A stretch of 35,219 nt of DNA from positions 1 through 35,219 of the forward strand of contig CALXZR010000016.1 of the NCBI GenBank assembly GCA_944393295.1. The letters run 5' to 3'. The notes beneath the pieces were generated by a model. The model did no database searches. It saw only the letters and a list, made by a program, of their open reading frames with translations, and was not told where the DNA came from. The position numbers were made by a program, and so were the translations under genes. Shown one piece after another: positions 8,451 through 16,807 of this stretch (positions are counted from its first letter, which is position 1; the number at the start of each line of letters is the position of its first letter). Source of the stretch: an uncultured Clostridia bacterium. GTDB taxonomy: Bacteria; Bacillota_A; Clostridia; TANB77; CAG-508.

Positions 8451-9989
8451 ATGAAAAACGAAGAATTAATTTTAATTGTAGATTTTTATGGACAATATAA
8501 TCAATTAATTGCAAGAAGAGTAAGAGAATGTAATGTTTATTCTGAAATAGTACCTTTTACTACTAATATTGAAAAAATAAAAGAAATAAATCCAAAAGGA
8601 ATTATTTTTACAGGAGGACCAGCTAGTGTTTATGGTGAAGATGCGCCAAAATGTGATCCAGAAATTTTTAATTTAGGAATACCAGTACTTGGTATTTGCT
8701 ATGGAATGCAACTTATGACTTATATGCTTGGAGGAGAAGTTCAAAGAGCAGATAAAAGAGAATATGGTGTAACAGCAGTTAATATTAATAATTCATCAAA
8801 ATTATTCGAAGGCTTTGAAAATACTAACGACTGTCTAATGAGCCATACAGATTTTGTAGCTAAGCTTCCAGAAGGCTTTGAAAATATAGGATATACAGAA
8901 CACTGTCCAAATGCAGCAATGCAAAATACAGAAAAAAATTTTTATGGAATTCAATTTCACCCAGAAGTAAATCACACTAATAGAGGAACTGAAATATTAA
9001 GAAATTTTGTTTATAATATTTGTGGATGTACTGGAAAATGGAAAATGAATTCTTTTGTAGAAGATACAGTAAAAGCTTTAAAAGAAAAAATAGGAGACAA
9101 AAAGGCTTTATGTGCTTTATCTGGTGGAGTAGATTCTTCTGTTGCAGCAGCTCTAGTAAATAAAGCTATAGGAAAAAACTTAACTTGCATATTTGTAGAT
9201 CATGGATTACTTCGTAAAAATGAAGCAGAAGAAGTAGAAGAAGTTTTTACTAAAAATTTTGATGTAAATTTTATTAAAGTTGATGCAAGAGATAGATTTT
9301 TAGGAAAACTTGCTGGTGTTGACGATCCAGAAAAGAAGAGAAAAATAATTGGCGAAGAATTTATTAGAGTATTTGAAGAAGAAGCAAAGAAAATAGGAAC
9401 AGTAGATTATTTAGTACAAGGAACAATTTATCCAGATGTAATTGAAAGTGGAGTTGGTGTAGGAGCTAAAATAAAAAGTCATCATAATGTTGGAGGTCTT
9501 CCAGACTATGTAGACTTTAAAGAAATAGTTGAGCCACTTAGAGATTTATTTAAAGATGAAGTAAGAAAGGCTGGTTTAGAATTAGGACTTCCAGAATTTT
9601 TAGTATATCGTCAACCATTTCCAGGACCAGGCTTAGCAATTCGTGTAATAGGAGATATTACAGAGGATAAATTAACAATTTTAAAAGATGCAGATTTTAT
9701 TTTTAGAGAAGAAATTGCAAAAGCTAAACTAGATAGAAGTATAAATCAATATTTTGCAGTTTTAACAAATTTAAAGAGCGTTGGAGTAATGGGAGACGAA
9801 AGAACCTACGATTATACTATTGCTTTAAGAGCTGTAACTACTTCAGACTTTATGACTGCAGAATGGAGCAAAATTCCTTTTGATGTATTAGAAAAAGTTT
9901 CAAGTAGAATTGTAAATGAAGTAAAACATGTAAATAGAGTAGTATATGATATAACAGGTAAGCCACCAGCAACTATAGAGTGGGAATAA
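8451..9989 (+). CDS. guaA: GMP synthase (glutamine-hydrolysing)
   Basis: 512 residues, standard length. It converts XMP to GMP with ATP and glutamine. The N-terminal class I amidotransferase has its triad at Cys83 (GICYGMQ), His170 and Glu172 (QFHPEV). The ATP-pyrophosphatase loop SGGVDSS is at 224-230, and the C-terminal dimerisation domain ends in KPPATIEWE. The opening strand reads [14 protein letters not shown] where many homologues have DFGSQY, a small local variant. The gene has its own AAGGAG site and follows guaB directly. Confidence 0.97.
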   Translation: MKNEELILIVDFYGQYNQLIARRVRECNVYSEIVPFTTNIEKIKEINPKGIIFTGGPASVYGEDAPKCDPEIFNLGIPVLGICYGMQLMTYMLGGEVQRADKREYGVTAVNINNSSKLFEGFENTNDCLMSHTDFVAKLPEGFENIGYTEHCPNAAMQNTEKNFYGIQFHPEVNHTNRGTEILRNFVYNICGCTGKWKMNSFVEDTVKALKEKIGDKKALCALSGGVDSSVAAALVNKAIGKNLTCIFVDHGLLRKNEAEEVEEVFTKNFDVNFIKVDARDRFLGKLAGVDDPEKKRKIIGEEFIRVFEEEAKKIGTVDYLVQGTIYPDVIESGVGVGAKIKSHHNVGGLPDYVDFKEIVEPLRDLFKDEVRKAGLELGLPEFLVYRQPFPGPGLAIRVIGDITEDKLTILKDADFIFREEIAKAKLDRSINQYFAVLTNLKSVGVMGDERTYDYTIALRAVTTSDFMTAEWSKIPFDVLEKVSSRIVNEVKHVNRVVYDITGKPPATIEWE

Positions 9990-10005
9990 AATTGGGGGAT
10001 TTAAA

Positions 10006-11112
10006 ATGAAAAAGAAATTATGGAGAATTTTATTAATTTTAATAATAGTTATTATTATCACAATAATAATAGCATGTTTAGTTAGATTTAAAAAAGGAAA
10101 AGAAAATACTTTTAATAATTCAAAGTATATAGAAAATCAAATAAATTTGGTACTATCTTTAGAAGATGAAATAACTGAAAATTCAGCTTGGTGTGGAACT
10201 TTTAATTTAATTTGGAATGATTTAAAAAACGATTTAGCAAAACAAGATATAGTATTTACGCCTCAATTAGATATTGTTAGAAATTTAAATAAAGGAACAT
10301 TTAATACTTCACAACTATCTGAAGATAGTTATTATAAAGTATATGGAAGACCAACTTTAGAACTAAAAAATACTATTGAAAACGAGATTAAAAGAAAATT
10401 CAATGAAACTAGTGATGTACTAGATGATTTCAACTGGCAAAGTTCGAATGAAAAAGATTATTTATTATATGCTATGTTAAAGAAGGATTTTGAGTTTCCA
10501 AAAAGTTTTACTGAGCTAGATAATGGAGAATTTAAAAATTTTCAAAATGTAAAATATTTTGGAATAGATGCTAAAACAAGTGGAGAGGTAAAAGAACAAG
10601 TAAGAGTTTTATATTATGATTCTCCTGAAGATTTTGCTATAAAATTATTAACAAAAGGAAATGATGAAGTTGTTATAGCAAAAGGAAATAATAAAAATAA
10701 TTTTTTAGAAGCTTATCAACATATAGAAAATAGAGCCGTTGACTATGTAAATAATTATGGAGAAACCAATCTTTTAGAGGATGAAATTTTAAAAATACCA
10801 AATATTAATATAAATTTAAAACAAGAATTTACAGATTTAGAGCAAAAACCTTTTTTATTTTCTAATGGTGATACTTATGCAATAGAAAAAGCTTTACAGA
10901 CAATTAAATTTGAATTAGATAAAGAAGGTGGAAGAGTTAAAAGTGAAGCAGCAGGGATAGCTACATATTCTGCGTCATCTATGGATATAAGAATATTTGA
11001 AGTTGATGATACTTTTGATATATATTTAGTAGAAAAAGAAAAGGAACTACCATATTTTGCTGCTAGAATTTCTGATATATCAAAAGTTCAAGAACAAGTT
11101 TCTGAAAATTAA
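10006..11112 (+). CDS. membrane-anchored extracytoplasmic protein of unknown function
   Basis: 368 residues: basic start, one membrane helix (about 5-26), then a large soluble domain outside the cell. It starts 16 bases after guaA behind GGGGGA, so it may ride on the gua transcript, and ends at a strong terminator. Near the N-terminus the domain reads SAWCGTFNLIWNDLKND; near the C-terminus it reads EGGRVKSEAAGIAT and PYFAARISD. The order (a middle FEFPKSF strand, an acidic linker, a Gly/Ala hinge-like stretch, then a closing PYFAARISDIS strand) vaguely recalls serpins. The match is weak, the usual serpin signatures are not all present, and I would not name it. There is no lipobox. Confidence 0.6.
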   Translation: MKKKLWRILLILIIVIIITIIIACLVRFKKGKENTFNNSKYIENQINLVLSLEDEITENSAWCGTFNLIWNDLKNDLAKQDIVFTPQLDIVRNLNKGTFNTSQLSEDSYYKVYGRPTLELKNTIENEIKRKFNETSDVLDDFNWQSSNEKDYLLYAMLKKDFEFPKSFTELDNGEFKNFQNVKYFGIDAKTSGEVKEQVRVLYYDSPEDFAIKLLTKGNDEVVIAKGNNKNNFLEAYQHIENRAVDYVNNYGETNLLEDEILKIPNININLKQEFTDLEQKPFLFSNGDTYAIEKALQTIKFELDKEGGRVKSEAAGIATYSASSMDIRIFEVDDTFDIYLVEKEKELPYFAARISDISKVQEQVSEN

Positions 11113-11128
11113 CAAAAATTTAAAAAAA

Positions 11129-11170
11129 GGCAATATATAAGCAATTTTTAGTTTATATATTGCTTATTTT
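11129..11170 (+). terminator. intrinsic terminator closing guaBA-10006
   Basis: Perfect 11-bp stem GCAATATATAA (11130-11140) against TTATATATTGC (11153-11163), then TTATTTTTTT. Confidence 0.75.
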
Positions 11171-11171
11171 T

Positions 11172-11200
11172 TTGCAAAAAAAATAAAATTATGCTATAAT
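11172..11200 (+). promoter_or_regulatory. sigma-A promoter of the phosphatase-ymdB unit
   Basis: TTGCAA (11172-11177), 17-bp spacer, TATAAT (11195-11200), followed by AAGGAGG at 11215-11221 before the next ATG. It sits directly behind the upstream terminator. Confidence 0.6.
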
Positions 11201-11226
11201 ATAAATCGTTTTATAAGGAGGTTGTT

Positions 11227-11691
11227 ATGATAAAGGTTTTATTTGTTTGTTTAGGAAATATTTGTAGATCTCCAATGGCAGAGTTTGTTTTTAAAGATTT
11301 AGTAGAAAAGGAAAATTTATCAGATAAATTTGAAATAGCCTCAGCAGCTACAAGTAGTGAAGAAGTTGGTAATGGTATGCACTATGGAACAAAAAGAAAA
11401 CTAGATGAATTAGGAATTAAATATGAAGATCATATAGCAAGAAAAATTACAAAACAAGATTATGAAAAATATGATTATATTATAGGAATGGAAGAGAGCA
11501 ATATTAGAAATATAAAAAGAATTGTTGGTGAAGATAGAGAAAATAAAATATTTAGATTATTAGATTTTTCAGATTTTTCTAGAGATATAGCAGACCCTTG
11601 GTATACAGGAAATTTTGATAAAACTTATACTGATATTTTAGAAGGACTTAGAGCTTTTCTAAAATTTTTAAAAGATAATTCTAAAATATAA
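11227..11691 (+). CDS. low-molecular-weight protein-tyrosine phosphatase
   Basis: 154 residues, the usual family length. The N-terminal signature VCLGNICRSPMAE gives the CX5R phosphate loop with nucleophile Cys8 and Arg14. The general acid lies in the DPWY loop (Asp123-Pro124). The enzyme hydrolyses phosphotyrosine (some members phosphoarginine) in the cytosol. The next gene, ymdB, starts 64 bases later and may share the transcript. There is no adjacent tyrosine kinase or capsule cluster, so the substrate is open. Confidence 0.92.
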   Translation: MIKVLFVCLGNICRSPMAEFVFKDLVEKENLSDKFEIASAATSSEEVGNGMHYGTKRKLDELGIKYEDHIARKITKQDYEKYDYIIGMEESNIRNIKRIVGEDRENKIFRLLDFSDFSRDIADPWYTGNFDKTYTDILEGLRAFLKFLKDNSKI

Positions 11692-11755
11692 ATAAAGTAT
11701 TGAAATATAACCTAATATGAGGTATATTTTATAGGAATAGAAAAGGAGTGATATA

Positions 11756-12532
11756 ATGAAAATCTTAGCAATAGGAGATATTGTTGGAAAAACAGGTTTA
11801 CAAAAACTAAAAGAGGAATTACCAATAATAGTAAAAGAAAACAAAATAGATTTCGTTATAGTAAATGGAGAAAATGCAGCAGATGGAATGGGATTATTAG
11901 AAAAACAATATAAGGATATTCTTGCTTTAGGTGCTGATGTTGTTACAATGGGAAATCATACTTGGGCTAAAAAAGAAATATTTAGTTTTATAGAAGATGA
12001 AAGAATTGTAAGACCAGCAAATTATTCTAGTAATAATCCAGGAAAAGGTTATAGAATTTTGAAATGTAAAACTAATGGAAAAAGGATAGCAGTTATAAAT
12101 TTAATAGGAAGAGTCGGTATGAACGTATTGTCTGATAATCCTTTTACAATATCAAAAGAAATAATAGAAAGTATAAAAAAAGAAGTAGATATTATAGTTG
12201 TAGATATGCATGCAGAAGCTACTGCTGAAAAGATTGCACTATATCATTATTTAGATGGTATGGCTACAATTGTTTTTGGAACACATACACATGTACAAAC
12301 AGCAGATGAAGAAATTTCTGAACTAGGAACTGGTTTTCTATCAGATTTAGGAATGACGGGTCCATCAAATTCTGTTATAGGTATGGATATTAAAATTTCA
12401 ATAAAAAGATTTGAAACTTCATTGCCGGAAAAATATAAACTAGCAGAGGGAAAGGCAAAATTAAATTCTTGTATGTTTGAAATTGATGATAATACAAATA
12501 AAGTGATAGATATATTAAGAATAAATAAATAA
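11756..12532 (+). CDS. ymdB: YmdB-family metallophosphoesterase (cyclic-nucleotide phosphodiesterase)
   Basis: 258 residues, full length for the TIGR00282/YmdB family. Metal-binding residues are visible in family order: Asp8 (GDIVGK), Glu39-Asn40 (NGEN), Asn67-His68 (GNHTW), His152 (DMHAEAT), His177 and His179 (GTHTHVQT). Characterised relatives in Bacillus hydrolyse cyclic nucleotides and affect biofilm and motility decisions. In B. subtilis the order rny-ymdB-spoVS near recA is known. Here ymdB, spoVS and recA are still close, but no rny lies in front. AAGGAGTG precedes the ATG. Confidence 0.93.
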   Translation: MKILAIGDIVGKTGLQKLKEELPIIVKENKIDFVIVNGENAADGMGLLEKQYKDILALGADVVTMGNHTWAKKEIFSFIEDERIVRPANYSSNNPGKGYRILKCKTNGKRIAVINLIGRVGMNVLSDNPFTISKEIIESIKKEVDIIVVDMHAEATAEKIALYHYLDGMATIVFGTHTHVQTADEEISELGTGFLSDLGMTGPSNSVIGMDIKISIKRFETSLPEKYKLAEGKAKLNSCMFEIDDNTNKVIDILRINK

Positions 12533-12540
12533 AAATAAAT

Positions 12541-12585
12541 AAAAAACTAATTATTTTGAAATGAAATAGTTAGTTTTTTATTTTT
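12541..12585 (+). terminator. intrinsic terminator after ymdB
   Basis: 16-bp stem AAAAAACTAATTATTT (12541-12556) against AAATAGTTAGTTTTTT (12564-12579) with one wobble pair, then a T-rich tail. It separates ymdB from spoVS, so spoVS has its own promoter. Confidence 0.75.
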
Positions 12586-12601
12586 AAGAAAAATCGTATT
12601 T

Positions 12602-12699
12602 TGTCGAAAGTTGAAATATAGTAGCAAGAAGGTGAAATAAAAATTATTTATCGACAAAAATCGACAAAATATCCTAAAACCATTGAAAATACTGTAGAA
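12602..12699 (+). promoter_or_regulatory. cluster of Spo0A-box-like sites upstream of spoVS
   Basis: The 285-base gap before spoVS contains TGTCGAA (12602-12608), which is the Spo0A box consensus. Two inverted copies of TGTCGAT follow as a tandem direct repeat exactly 10 bp apart (12650-12656 and 12660-12666, within TCGACAAAA repeats), and then a one-mismatch TGTAGAA (12693-12699). CG dinucleotides are rare in this DNA, so four such words in 100 bases stand out. A sporulation gene downstream makes Spo0A control plausible. I could not place a convincing -35/-10 pair for spoVS. Confidence 0.5.
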
Positions 12700-12817
12700 A
12701 AGTGGTATACGAAAATTTATAAAAATATAAAAAAACTATGGACTTCTGAACTTTATTATTGTAAAATAAGTTCATCGAAACACAAGATAAAATAAAAAAA
12801 TCATAGGAGGAAAAGAA

Positions 12818-13081
12818 ATGGAAGTTTTAAAAATTTCATCAAAATCAAACCCAAATTCAGTTGCAGGAGCAATCGCAGGATTGGTAAAAGAAAGTACAAG
12901 AGCAGAGATGCAAGCAATAGGAGCAGGAGCTTTAAATCAAGCAATAAAAGCTGTTGCAATTGCTAGAGGCTTTGTAGCTCCATCAGGAGTAGATTTAGTT
13001 TGTATACCAGCATTTGCTGAGGTGCAAGTAGAGGGGGAAGATAGAACTGGCATTAAGCTAATTATAGAATCTAGAAAATAA
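12818..13081 (+). CDS. spoVS: stage V sporulation protein S
   Basis: 87 residues, the exact size of this highly conserved Alba-fold protein. Family wording is clear: MEVLKISSKSNPNSVAGAIA, GAGALNQAIKAVAIARGF, and PAFAEVQVEGEDRTGIKLI. In Bacillus it acts in spore coat and septation control, and it occurs widely in spore-forming lineages. A strong AGGAGG site precedes the ATG, and a GC-rich terminator follows. It is transcribed alone, downstream of Spo0A-box-like sites. Confidence 0.97.
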   Translation: MEVLKISSKSNPNSVAGAIAGLVKESTRAEMQAIGAGALNQAIKAVAIARGFVAPSGVDLVCIPAFAEVQVEGEDRTGIKLIIESRK

Positions 13082-13139
13082 TTAAATAAATTTTTATAAA
13101 TGTGTTAAGATAAAATTAAAAAAATAATTTAATAGAAGG

Positions 13140-13166
13140 AGCCAGAAAAAAATTCTGGCTTTTTTG
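13140..13166 (+). terminator. intrinsic terminator of spoVS
   Basis: AGCCAGAA (13140-13147), loop AAAAA, TTCTGGCT (13153-13160), then TTTTTTG. Confidence 0.8.
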
Positions 13167-13219
13167 TTTTTAAAAAGAAAAGAACCCAAGAAGATGCAAA
13201 CCAACTTGAATGCAAAAAT

Positions 13220-13252
13220 AAACCACGTTCCCGCCGTTAAGGAACATGGTTT
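13220..13252 (-). terminator. intrinsic terminator of the minus-strand membrane gene
   Basis: On the minus strand the arms at 13241-13252 and 13220-13231 pair over 12 bp with one G-U wobble (a mismatch if read on the plus strand), followed by TATTTTTGC. That strand asymmetry says it serves the minus-strand gene. Confidence 0.6.
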
Positions 13253-13256
13253 TAGT

Positions 13257-13814
13257 TTAGTGTGTCAGGTCATATGGGATGTTCCAAACTCCCCACAGGA
13301 TTACCACAAGGGCAATTACTCTGGCAAGAGCGGAACAAAACGTCGGATTGATTCGTGGAATATGGAGTAGTAGTCGGTTGAAGGTACGATAGAGCCATCT
13401 TCCTAGCCTATAGTGCAAGCTTGGATTGGTTCTATCCAATACTAGATGGAGTCGATTTCTTGGATCTCTCCGAACCGAAAGTCTAAGAGGTTGGTGAGTA
13501 TCTGCCATACGGCCATTAATTGCACCGTATATTAGATAAAACCATGCCAAACAGACATTTATTACCACCGTAACCAGCAACACGATTGTTGCTACGATAG
13601 CACCCCTAGCTCCATAAAGTACCCTACGATAATGCCCAAAGGAGAGTATTAAGCCTATTCCTAGCAGTATCAGCAAAATGTAGCCGTATTCCCGAAGGTA
13701 CACGGTTCCAATTGCAAAAATCCACTGCAGAGCTTGTTCCTCCATGTAGATAATGCCTTTAATGGGCCACACAATCGAAATGATGATAGTCATCAAAAAA
13801 TTCATTTTTTCCAT
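13257..13814 (-). CDS. foreign-looking multi-pass membrane protein of unknown function
   Basis: 185 residues from ATG 13814, chosen because GGAGGAG (13824-13830) lies nine bases before it; an in-frame ATG further upstream (13892) has no such site. Hydrophobic segments lie at about 6-22, 43-59, 72-96 and 162-177. Between the last two is a strongly basic stretch (LRLSVRRDPRNRLHL, YRLGRWLYRTFNRLL), which would sit on the cytoplasmic side. Base composition is near 45 % GC and codon use is rich in CGN/CTN, unlike every neighbour. It is opposite to the surrounding genes, with its own promoter and terminator, so I read it as a transferred single-gene islet between spoVS and the peptide-binding protein. 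I recognise no family. Confidence 0.55.
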   Translation of the reverse strand: MEKMNFLMTIIISIVWPIKGIIYMEEQALQWIFAIGTVYLREYGYILLILLGIGLILSFGHYRRVLYGARGAIVATIVLLVTVVINVCLAWFYLIYGAINGRMADTHQPLRLSVRRDPRNRLHLVLDRTNPSLHYRLGRWLYRTFNRLLLHIPRINPTFCSALARVIALVVILWGVWNIPYDLTH

Positions 13815-13912
13815 AATTTTTTTCTCCTCCAATTTCTGTCTCGTGTCATAAAGCAAATTCCATAAACGGCATAGGAGATTTACTAAAAACACATATTAGC
13901 GTACTTAAAAAT

Positions 13913-13941
13913 ATTATAACATATTATGTAAAACATTTCAA
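13913..13941 (-). promoter_or_regulatory. sigma-A promoter of the minus-strand membrane gene
   Basis: Read on the minus strand: TTGAAA (13936-13941), 17-bp spacer, TATAAT (13913-13918). It leaves a leader of about 90 bases before ATG 13814. Confidence 0.6.
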
Positions 13942-13992
13942 ATTTACATTTATATAGGTAAAAAATAACTTATATAAAATTATTTAAAAATC

Positions 13993-14021
13993 TTGAAACT
14001 TCGAATAAAATGATATATGAT
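13993..14021 (+). promoter_or_regulatory. sigma-A promoter of the peptide-binding protein gene
   Basis: TTGAAA (13993-13998), 17-bp spacer, TATGAT (14016-14021). It is divergent from the minus-strand promoter about 50 bases away. Confidence 0.55.
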
Positions 14022-14052
14022 AGGTAACGGATAATAGAAAGGTGAAAAAACA

Positions 14053-15645
14053 TTGGAAAAGAGTTATTTTAAATATATTTTTGTAATAGTGGTTATTGCT
14101 TTAATAGCATATACAGGCTATAAAATTATAAAAGATAATAGTGTAGAAGAAGAAACTAATTTAGATCAAACTTCTACTGTAAGTACTATTCAAAAAGATT
14201 TACGTTTAGCTATAGCAGAGATGGATACTATAAATCCAATAATTAGCAAAAATCGTAATGTACAAGAAATTACTAAAATTATTTTTGAGCCACTAGTAAC
14301 TTTAAATGAAAATTATAAAAAAGAATATCGTTTAGCACAAGAAATTGCAAAGCAAGATGATTTAACTTATTTAGTTAAACTAAGGCAAGATGTAGTTTGG
14401 CATGATTCTACACCTTTTACTGCAAATGATGTTAAATTTACTGTTGATTCAATAAAAAATGGAAATATAAGTTCAATATATTCTGAAAATCTAAGACATG
14501 TCACTGCCCTTGAAGTAATAGATAATTATACTATTAAATTTATATTGTCAGAAGAAGTGCCATTTTTTGAATATTATTTAACTTTTCCTATTTTGAGTCA
14601 AAAGTATTATGAAGGAACTGATATTCAAAATGCAGATAAAAATATAGCACCAGTAGGAACAGGTTTATTTAAAATTAGTTCTGTAAATGGAAATGTTATT
14701 ACTCTAACAAGAAATGATGCTTATTGGAATCAGGATAGAAAACCTATGGCAGAAGAGATTATCGTTACTAATTATCAAACAATGGGAGAAGTATATAATG
14801 CTTTTAAGAGTGGCGATATAGATTTAGTTACAGTAACTGCTAGCAATGTGGAAGAGTATATAGGAACTATAGGATATAATAAAATAGAATATAAAGCAAG
14901 AAATTATGATTTCTTAGCCTTTAATACAGCTTCTGATATACTTTCAAATAAGGAAATAAGAAAAGCTTTAAGTATGTGTATAGATAAAGAAAATGTAAGA
15001 GCTACTTGTCTTGGAAATGGATATACTGTTTCAAACTTTAGTCTAGACATGGGAAATTGGTTATATACTAGAGACTTAAATGTAGAAACAAATACAGAGC
15101 AAGCTAAAACAATATTACAGACAGATGGTTGGAACTATAGAAATAATAGTTGGCAAAAAAGAGTTGATGGGCAAAACAAAAGTATAAGTTTTGCAATAAC
15201 TGTAAATAGTGATAATGAAGCAAGACTTAAAGTAGCACAAAATATAGCAGAGCAATTAAATAATTTTGGAATGTCGGTTACAGTAAGAGAATTGTCTTCA
15301 GAAAGATTCAATAATGCTTTAAACAATAGAGATTATGAATGCATTTTAGTAGGTATTGAAACAGGATTTACACCAAGCTTAGAGACTTTTTTTGGTAATG
15401 GAAATATAGCAAATTATAATAATGAAGAATTACAAAATATATTACAAACAGTAAAAAATACTCAAGATGAATCTTTAATGCATGAAAACTATGCAAGAAT
15501 ATTCGATATATATTTAGAAGAAGTGCCATATATTGGCTTATATAGAAATACAGAAACAATTATATGTAATCAAGGCTTAGTTGGAAACATAACGCCAAAT
15601 ACTTTTAATATATATCACAATATAGATAAATGGTATAGACAATAA
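14053..15645 (+). CDS. peptide/oligopeptide-binding protein of an ABC importer (SBP family 5)
   Basis: 530 residues, the usual OppA/DppA size. Family features include the early DLRLAIAEMDTINPI strand, FEPLVTLNENY, the VKLRQDVVWHDSTPFTANDVKFTVDSI signature (described in two parts), GTGLFKI, and ALSMCIDKENV in the second lobe. It should capture peptides outside the membrane. The start is TTG behind AAAGGTG. Instead of a lipoprotein box it has a plain N-terminal membrane helix (about 7-26). No permease or ATPase genes adjoin it, so it is an orphan binding protein that either serves a remote transporter or acts as a sensor. Confidence 0.88.
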   Translation: MEKSYFKYIFVIVVIALIAYTGYKIIKDNSVEEETNLDQTSTVSTIQKDLRLAIAEMDTINPIISKNRNVQEITKIIFEPLVTLNENYKKEYRLAQEIAKQDDLTYLVKLRQDVVWHDSTPFTANDVKFTVDSIKNGNISSIYSENLRHVTALEVIDNYTIKFILSEEVPFFEYYLTFPILSQKYYEGTDIQNADKNIAPVGTGLFKISSVNGNVITLTRNDAYWNQDRKPMAEEIIVTNYQTMGEVYNAFKSGDIDLVTVTASNVEEYIGTIGYNKIEYKARNYDFLAFNTASDILSNKEIRKALSMCIDKENVRATCLGNGYTVSNFSLDMGNWLYTRDLNVETNTEQAKTILQTDGWNYRNNSWQKRVDGQNKSISFAITVNSDNEARLKVAQNIAEQLNNFGMSVTVRELSSERFNNALNNRDYECILVGIETGFTPSLETFFGNGNIANYNNEELQNILQTVKNTQDESLMHENYARIFDIYLEEVPYIGLYRNTETIICNQGLVGNITPNTFNIYHNIDKWYRQ

Positions 15646-15670
15646 AAATATAAAAAATTGAAGAAATTGC

Positions 15671-15698
15671 TTGACAAAAAAATTTTTAAATATATAAT
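15671..15698 (+). promoter_or_regulatory. sigma-A promoter of recA
   Basis: Consensus TTGACA (15671-15676), 16-bp spacer, TATAAT (15693-15698). Confidence 0.65.
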
Positions 15699-15704
15699 AT
15701 AAAC

Positions 15705-15716
15705 AAACGAAAGTTT
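15705..15716 (+). promoter_or_regulatory. possible LexA (SOS) operator of recA
   Basis: AAAC-GAAA-GTTT, a palindrome with the spacing of the Firmicute SOS box (GAACNNNNGTTC/T) but with A in place of the first G. It sits just after the -10 element, where a repressor would block initiation. The match is imperfect. Confidence 0.35.
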
Positions 15717-15747
15717 TACAAACATATTTTCGAAAAGGAGAAAAGAA

Positions 15748-16803
15748 ATGGGAGATAATTCAGAAAAAAGAAAAGCATTAGATGCGGCAATGAGTCAAAT
15801 TGAAAAACAATTCGGAAAAGGCTCTGTTATGAAACTTGGAGAATTTCAATCTATGAATGTTGAGGCTATTCCAACAGGGGCTTTGAATTTAGATATAGCT
15901 TTAGGAATAGGAGGTATTCCTAAAGGAAGAATTATAGAAATATTTGGACCAGAGTCTTCTGGTAAAACAACTTTAGCTTTGCATGCTGTAGCAGAAGCAC
16001 AAAAGGCTGGTGGAGAAGCAGCATTTATAGATGCAGAGCATGCCTTAGATCCATCATATGCTAAAAAAATAGGTGTAGATATAGATAATTTAATTGTATC
16101 TCAACCAGATACAGGAGAACAAGCTTTAGAAATTGCAGAAGCTTTAATTAGAAGTGGTGCAATAGATATTATAGTAGTAGATTCTGTTGCTGCTCTAGTT
16201 CCAAAAGCTGAAATAGATGGAGATATGGGAGATTCTCATATAGGCTTGCAAGCTAGACTTATGTCTCAAGCTTTAAGAAAATTAGCAGGTGCAATAAACA
16301 AAACAAATGCTATTATAATATTTATTAACCAATTAAGAGAAAAAGTTGGTATAATGTTTGGAAATCCAGAAACAACTCCTGGTGGTAGAGCTTTAAAATT
16401 CTATGCATCAGTAAGAATGGATATTAGAAAAATAGAAAATATTAAACAAGATGGAAATGTTATAGGTAGTAGAACAAGAGTAAAAATTGTAAAAAATAAA
16501 GTTGCACCACCATTTAGAGAAGTTGAATTTGATATTATTTATGGAAAAGGAATATCAAAAGAAGGTAGCTTATTAGATTTAGCTGTAGATTTAGATATTA
16601 TAGAAAAGAGTGGCTCTTGGTTTAGCTATAATGGTGAAAAAATTGGACAAGGTAGAGAAAATGCAAAAAAATATATAGTAGAGCATCCTAAAATGGCAGA
16701 AGAAGTAGAAAAGAAAGTAAGAGACAATTTCTCACAAGCTTTTGAAAATGCTTTAGTAGATGGAGAACCTGAAGAAGATGATGAAGAACCATTAGAAGAA
16801 TAA
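15748..16803 (+). CDS. recA: recombinase A
   Basis: 351 residues, full length. ATP-driven strand exchange protein and SOS coprotease. Walker A GPESSGKT is at 67-74; MAW-type wording ([13 protein letters not shown]), the [13 protein letters not shown]alker B region, the [20 protein letters not shown] loop and an acidic C-terminal tail ([12 protein letters not shown]) are all present. It leads the recA-mazG-recX-scpA run. GGAG precedes the ATG. Its promoter holds a LexA-like palindrome. Confidence 0.99.
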   Translation: MGDNSEKRKALDAAMSQIEKQFGKGSVMKLGEFQSMNVEAIPTGALNLDIALGIGGIPKGRIIEIFGPESSGKTTLALHAVAEAQKAGGEAAFIDAEHALDPSYAKKIGVDIDNLIVSQPDTGEQALEIAEALIRSGAIDIIVVDSVAALVPKAEIDGDMGDSHIGLQARLMSQALRKLAGAINKTNAIIIFINQLREKVGIMFGNPETTPGGRALKFYASVRMDIRKIENIKQDGNVIGSRTRVKIVKNKVAPPFREVEFDIIYGKGISKEGSLLDLAVDLDIIEKSGSWFSYNGEKIGQGRENAKKYIVEHPKMAEEVEKKVRDNFSQAFENALVDGEPEEDDEEPLEE

Positions 16804-16807
16804 ATCA

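Noticed and set aside
12770..12800. Hairpin GAACTT-ATT/AATAAGTTC in the spoVS leader as a riboswitch
   Set aside because: One small imperfect stem with a bulge; no further conserved structure is visible.
13164..13370. 68-codon plus-strand open frame after the spoVS terminator
   Set aside because: It starts in the terminator T-tract with no ribosome site, crosses the minus-strand terminator and runs antisense to the better-supported membrane gene.
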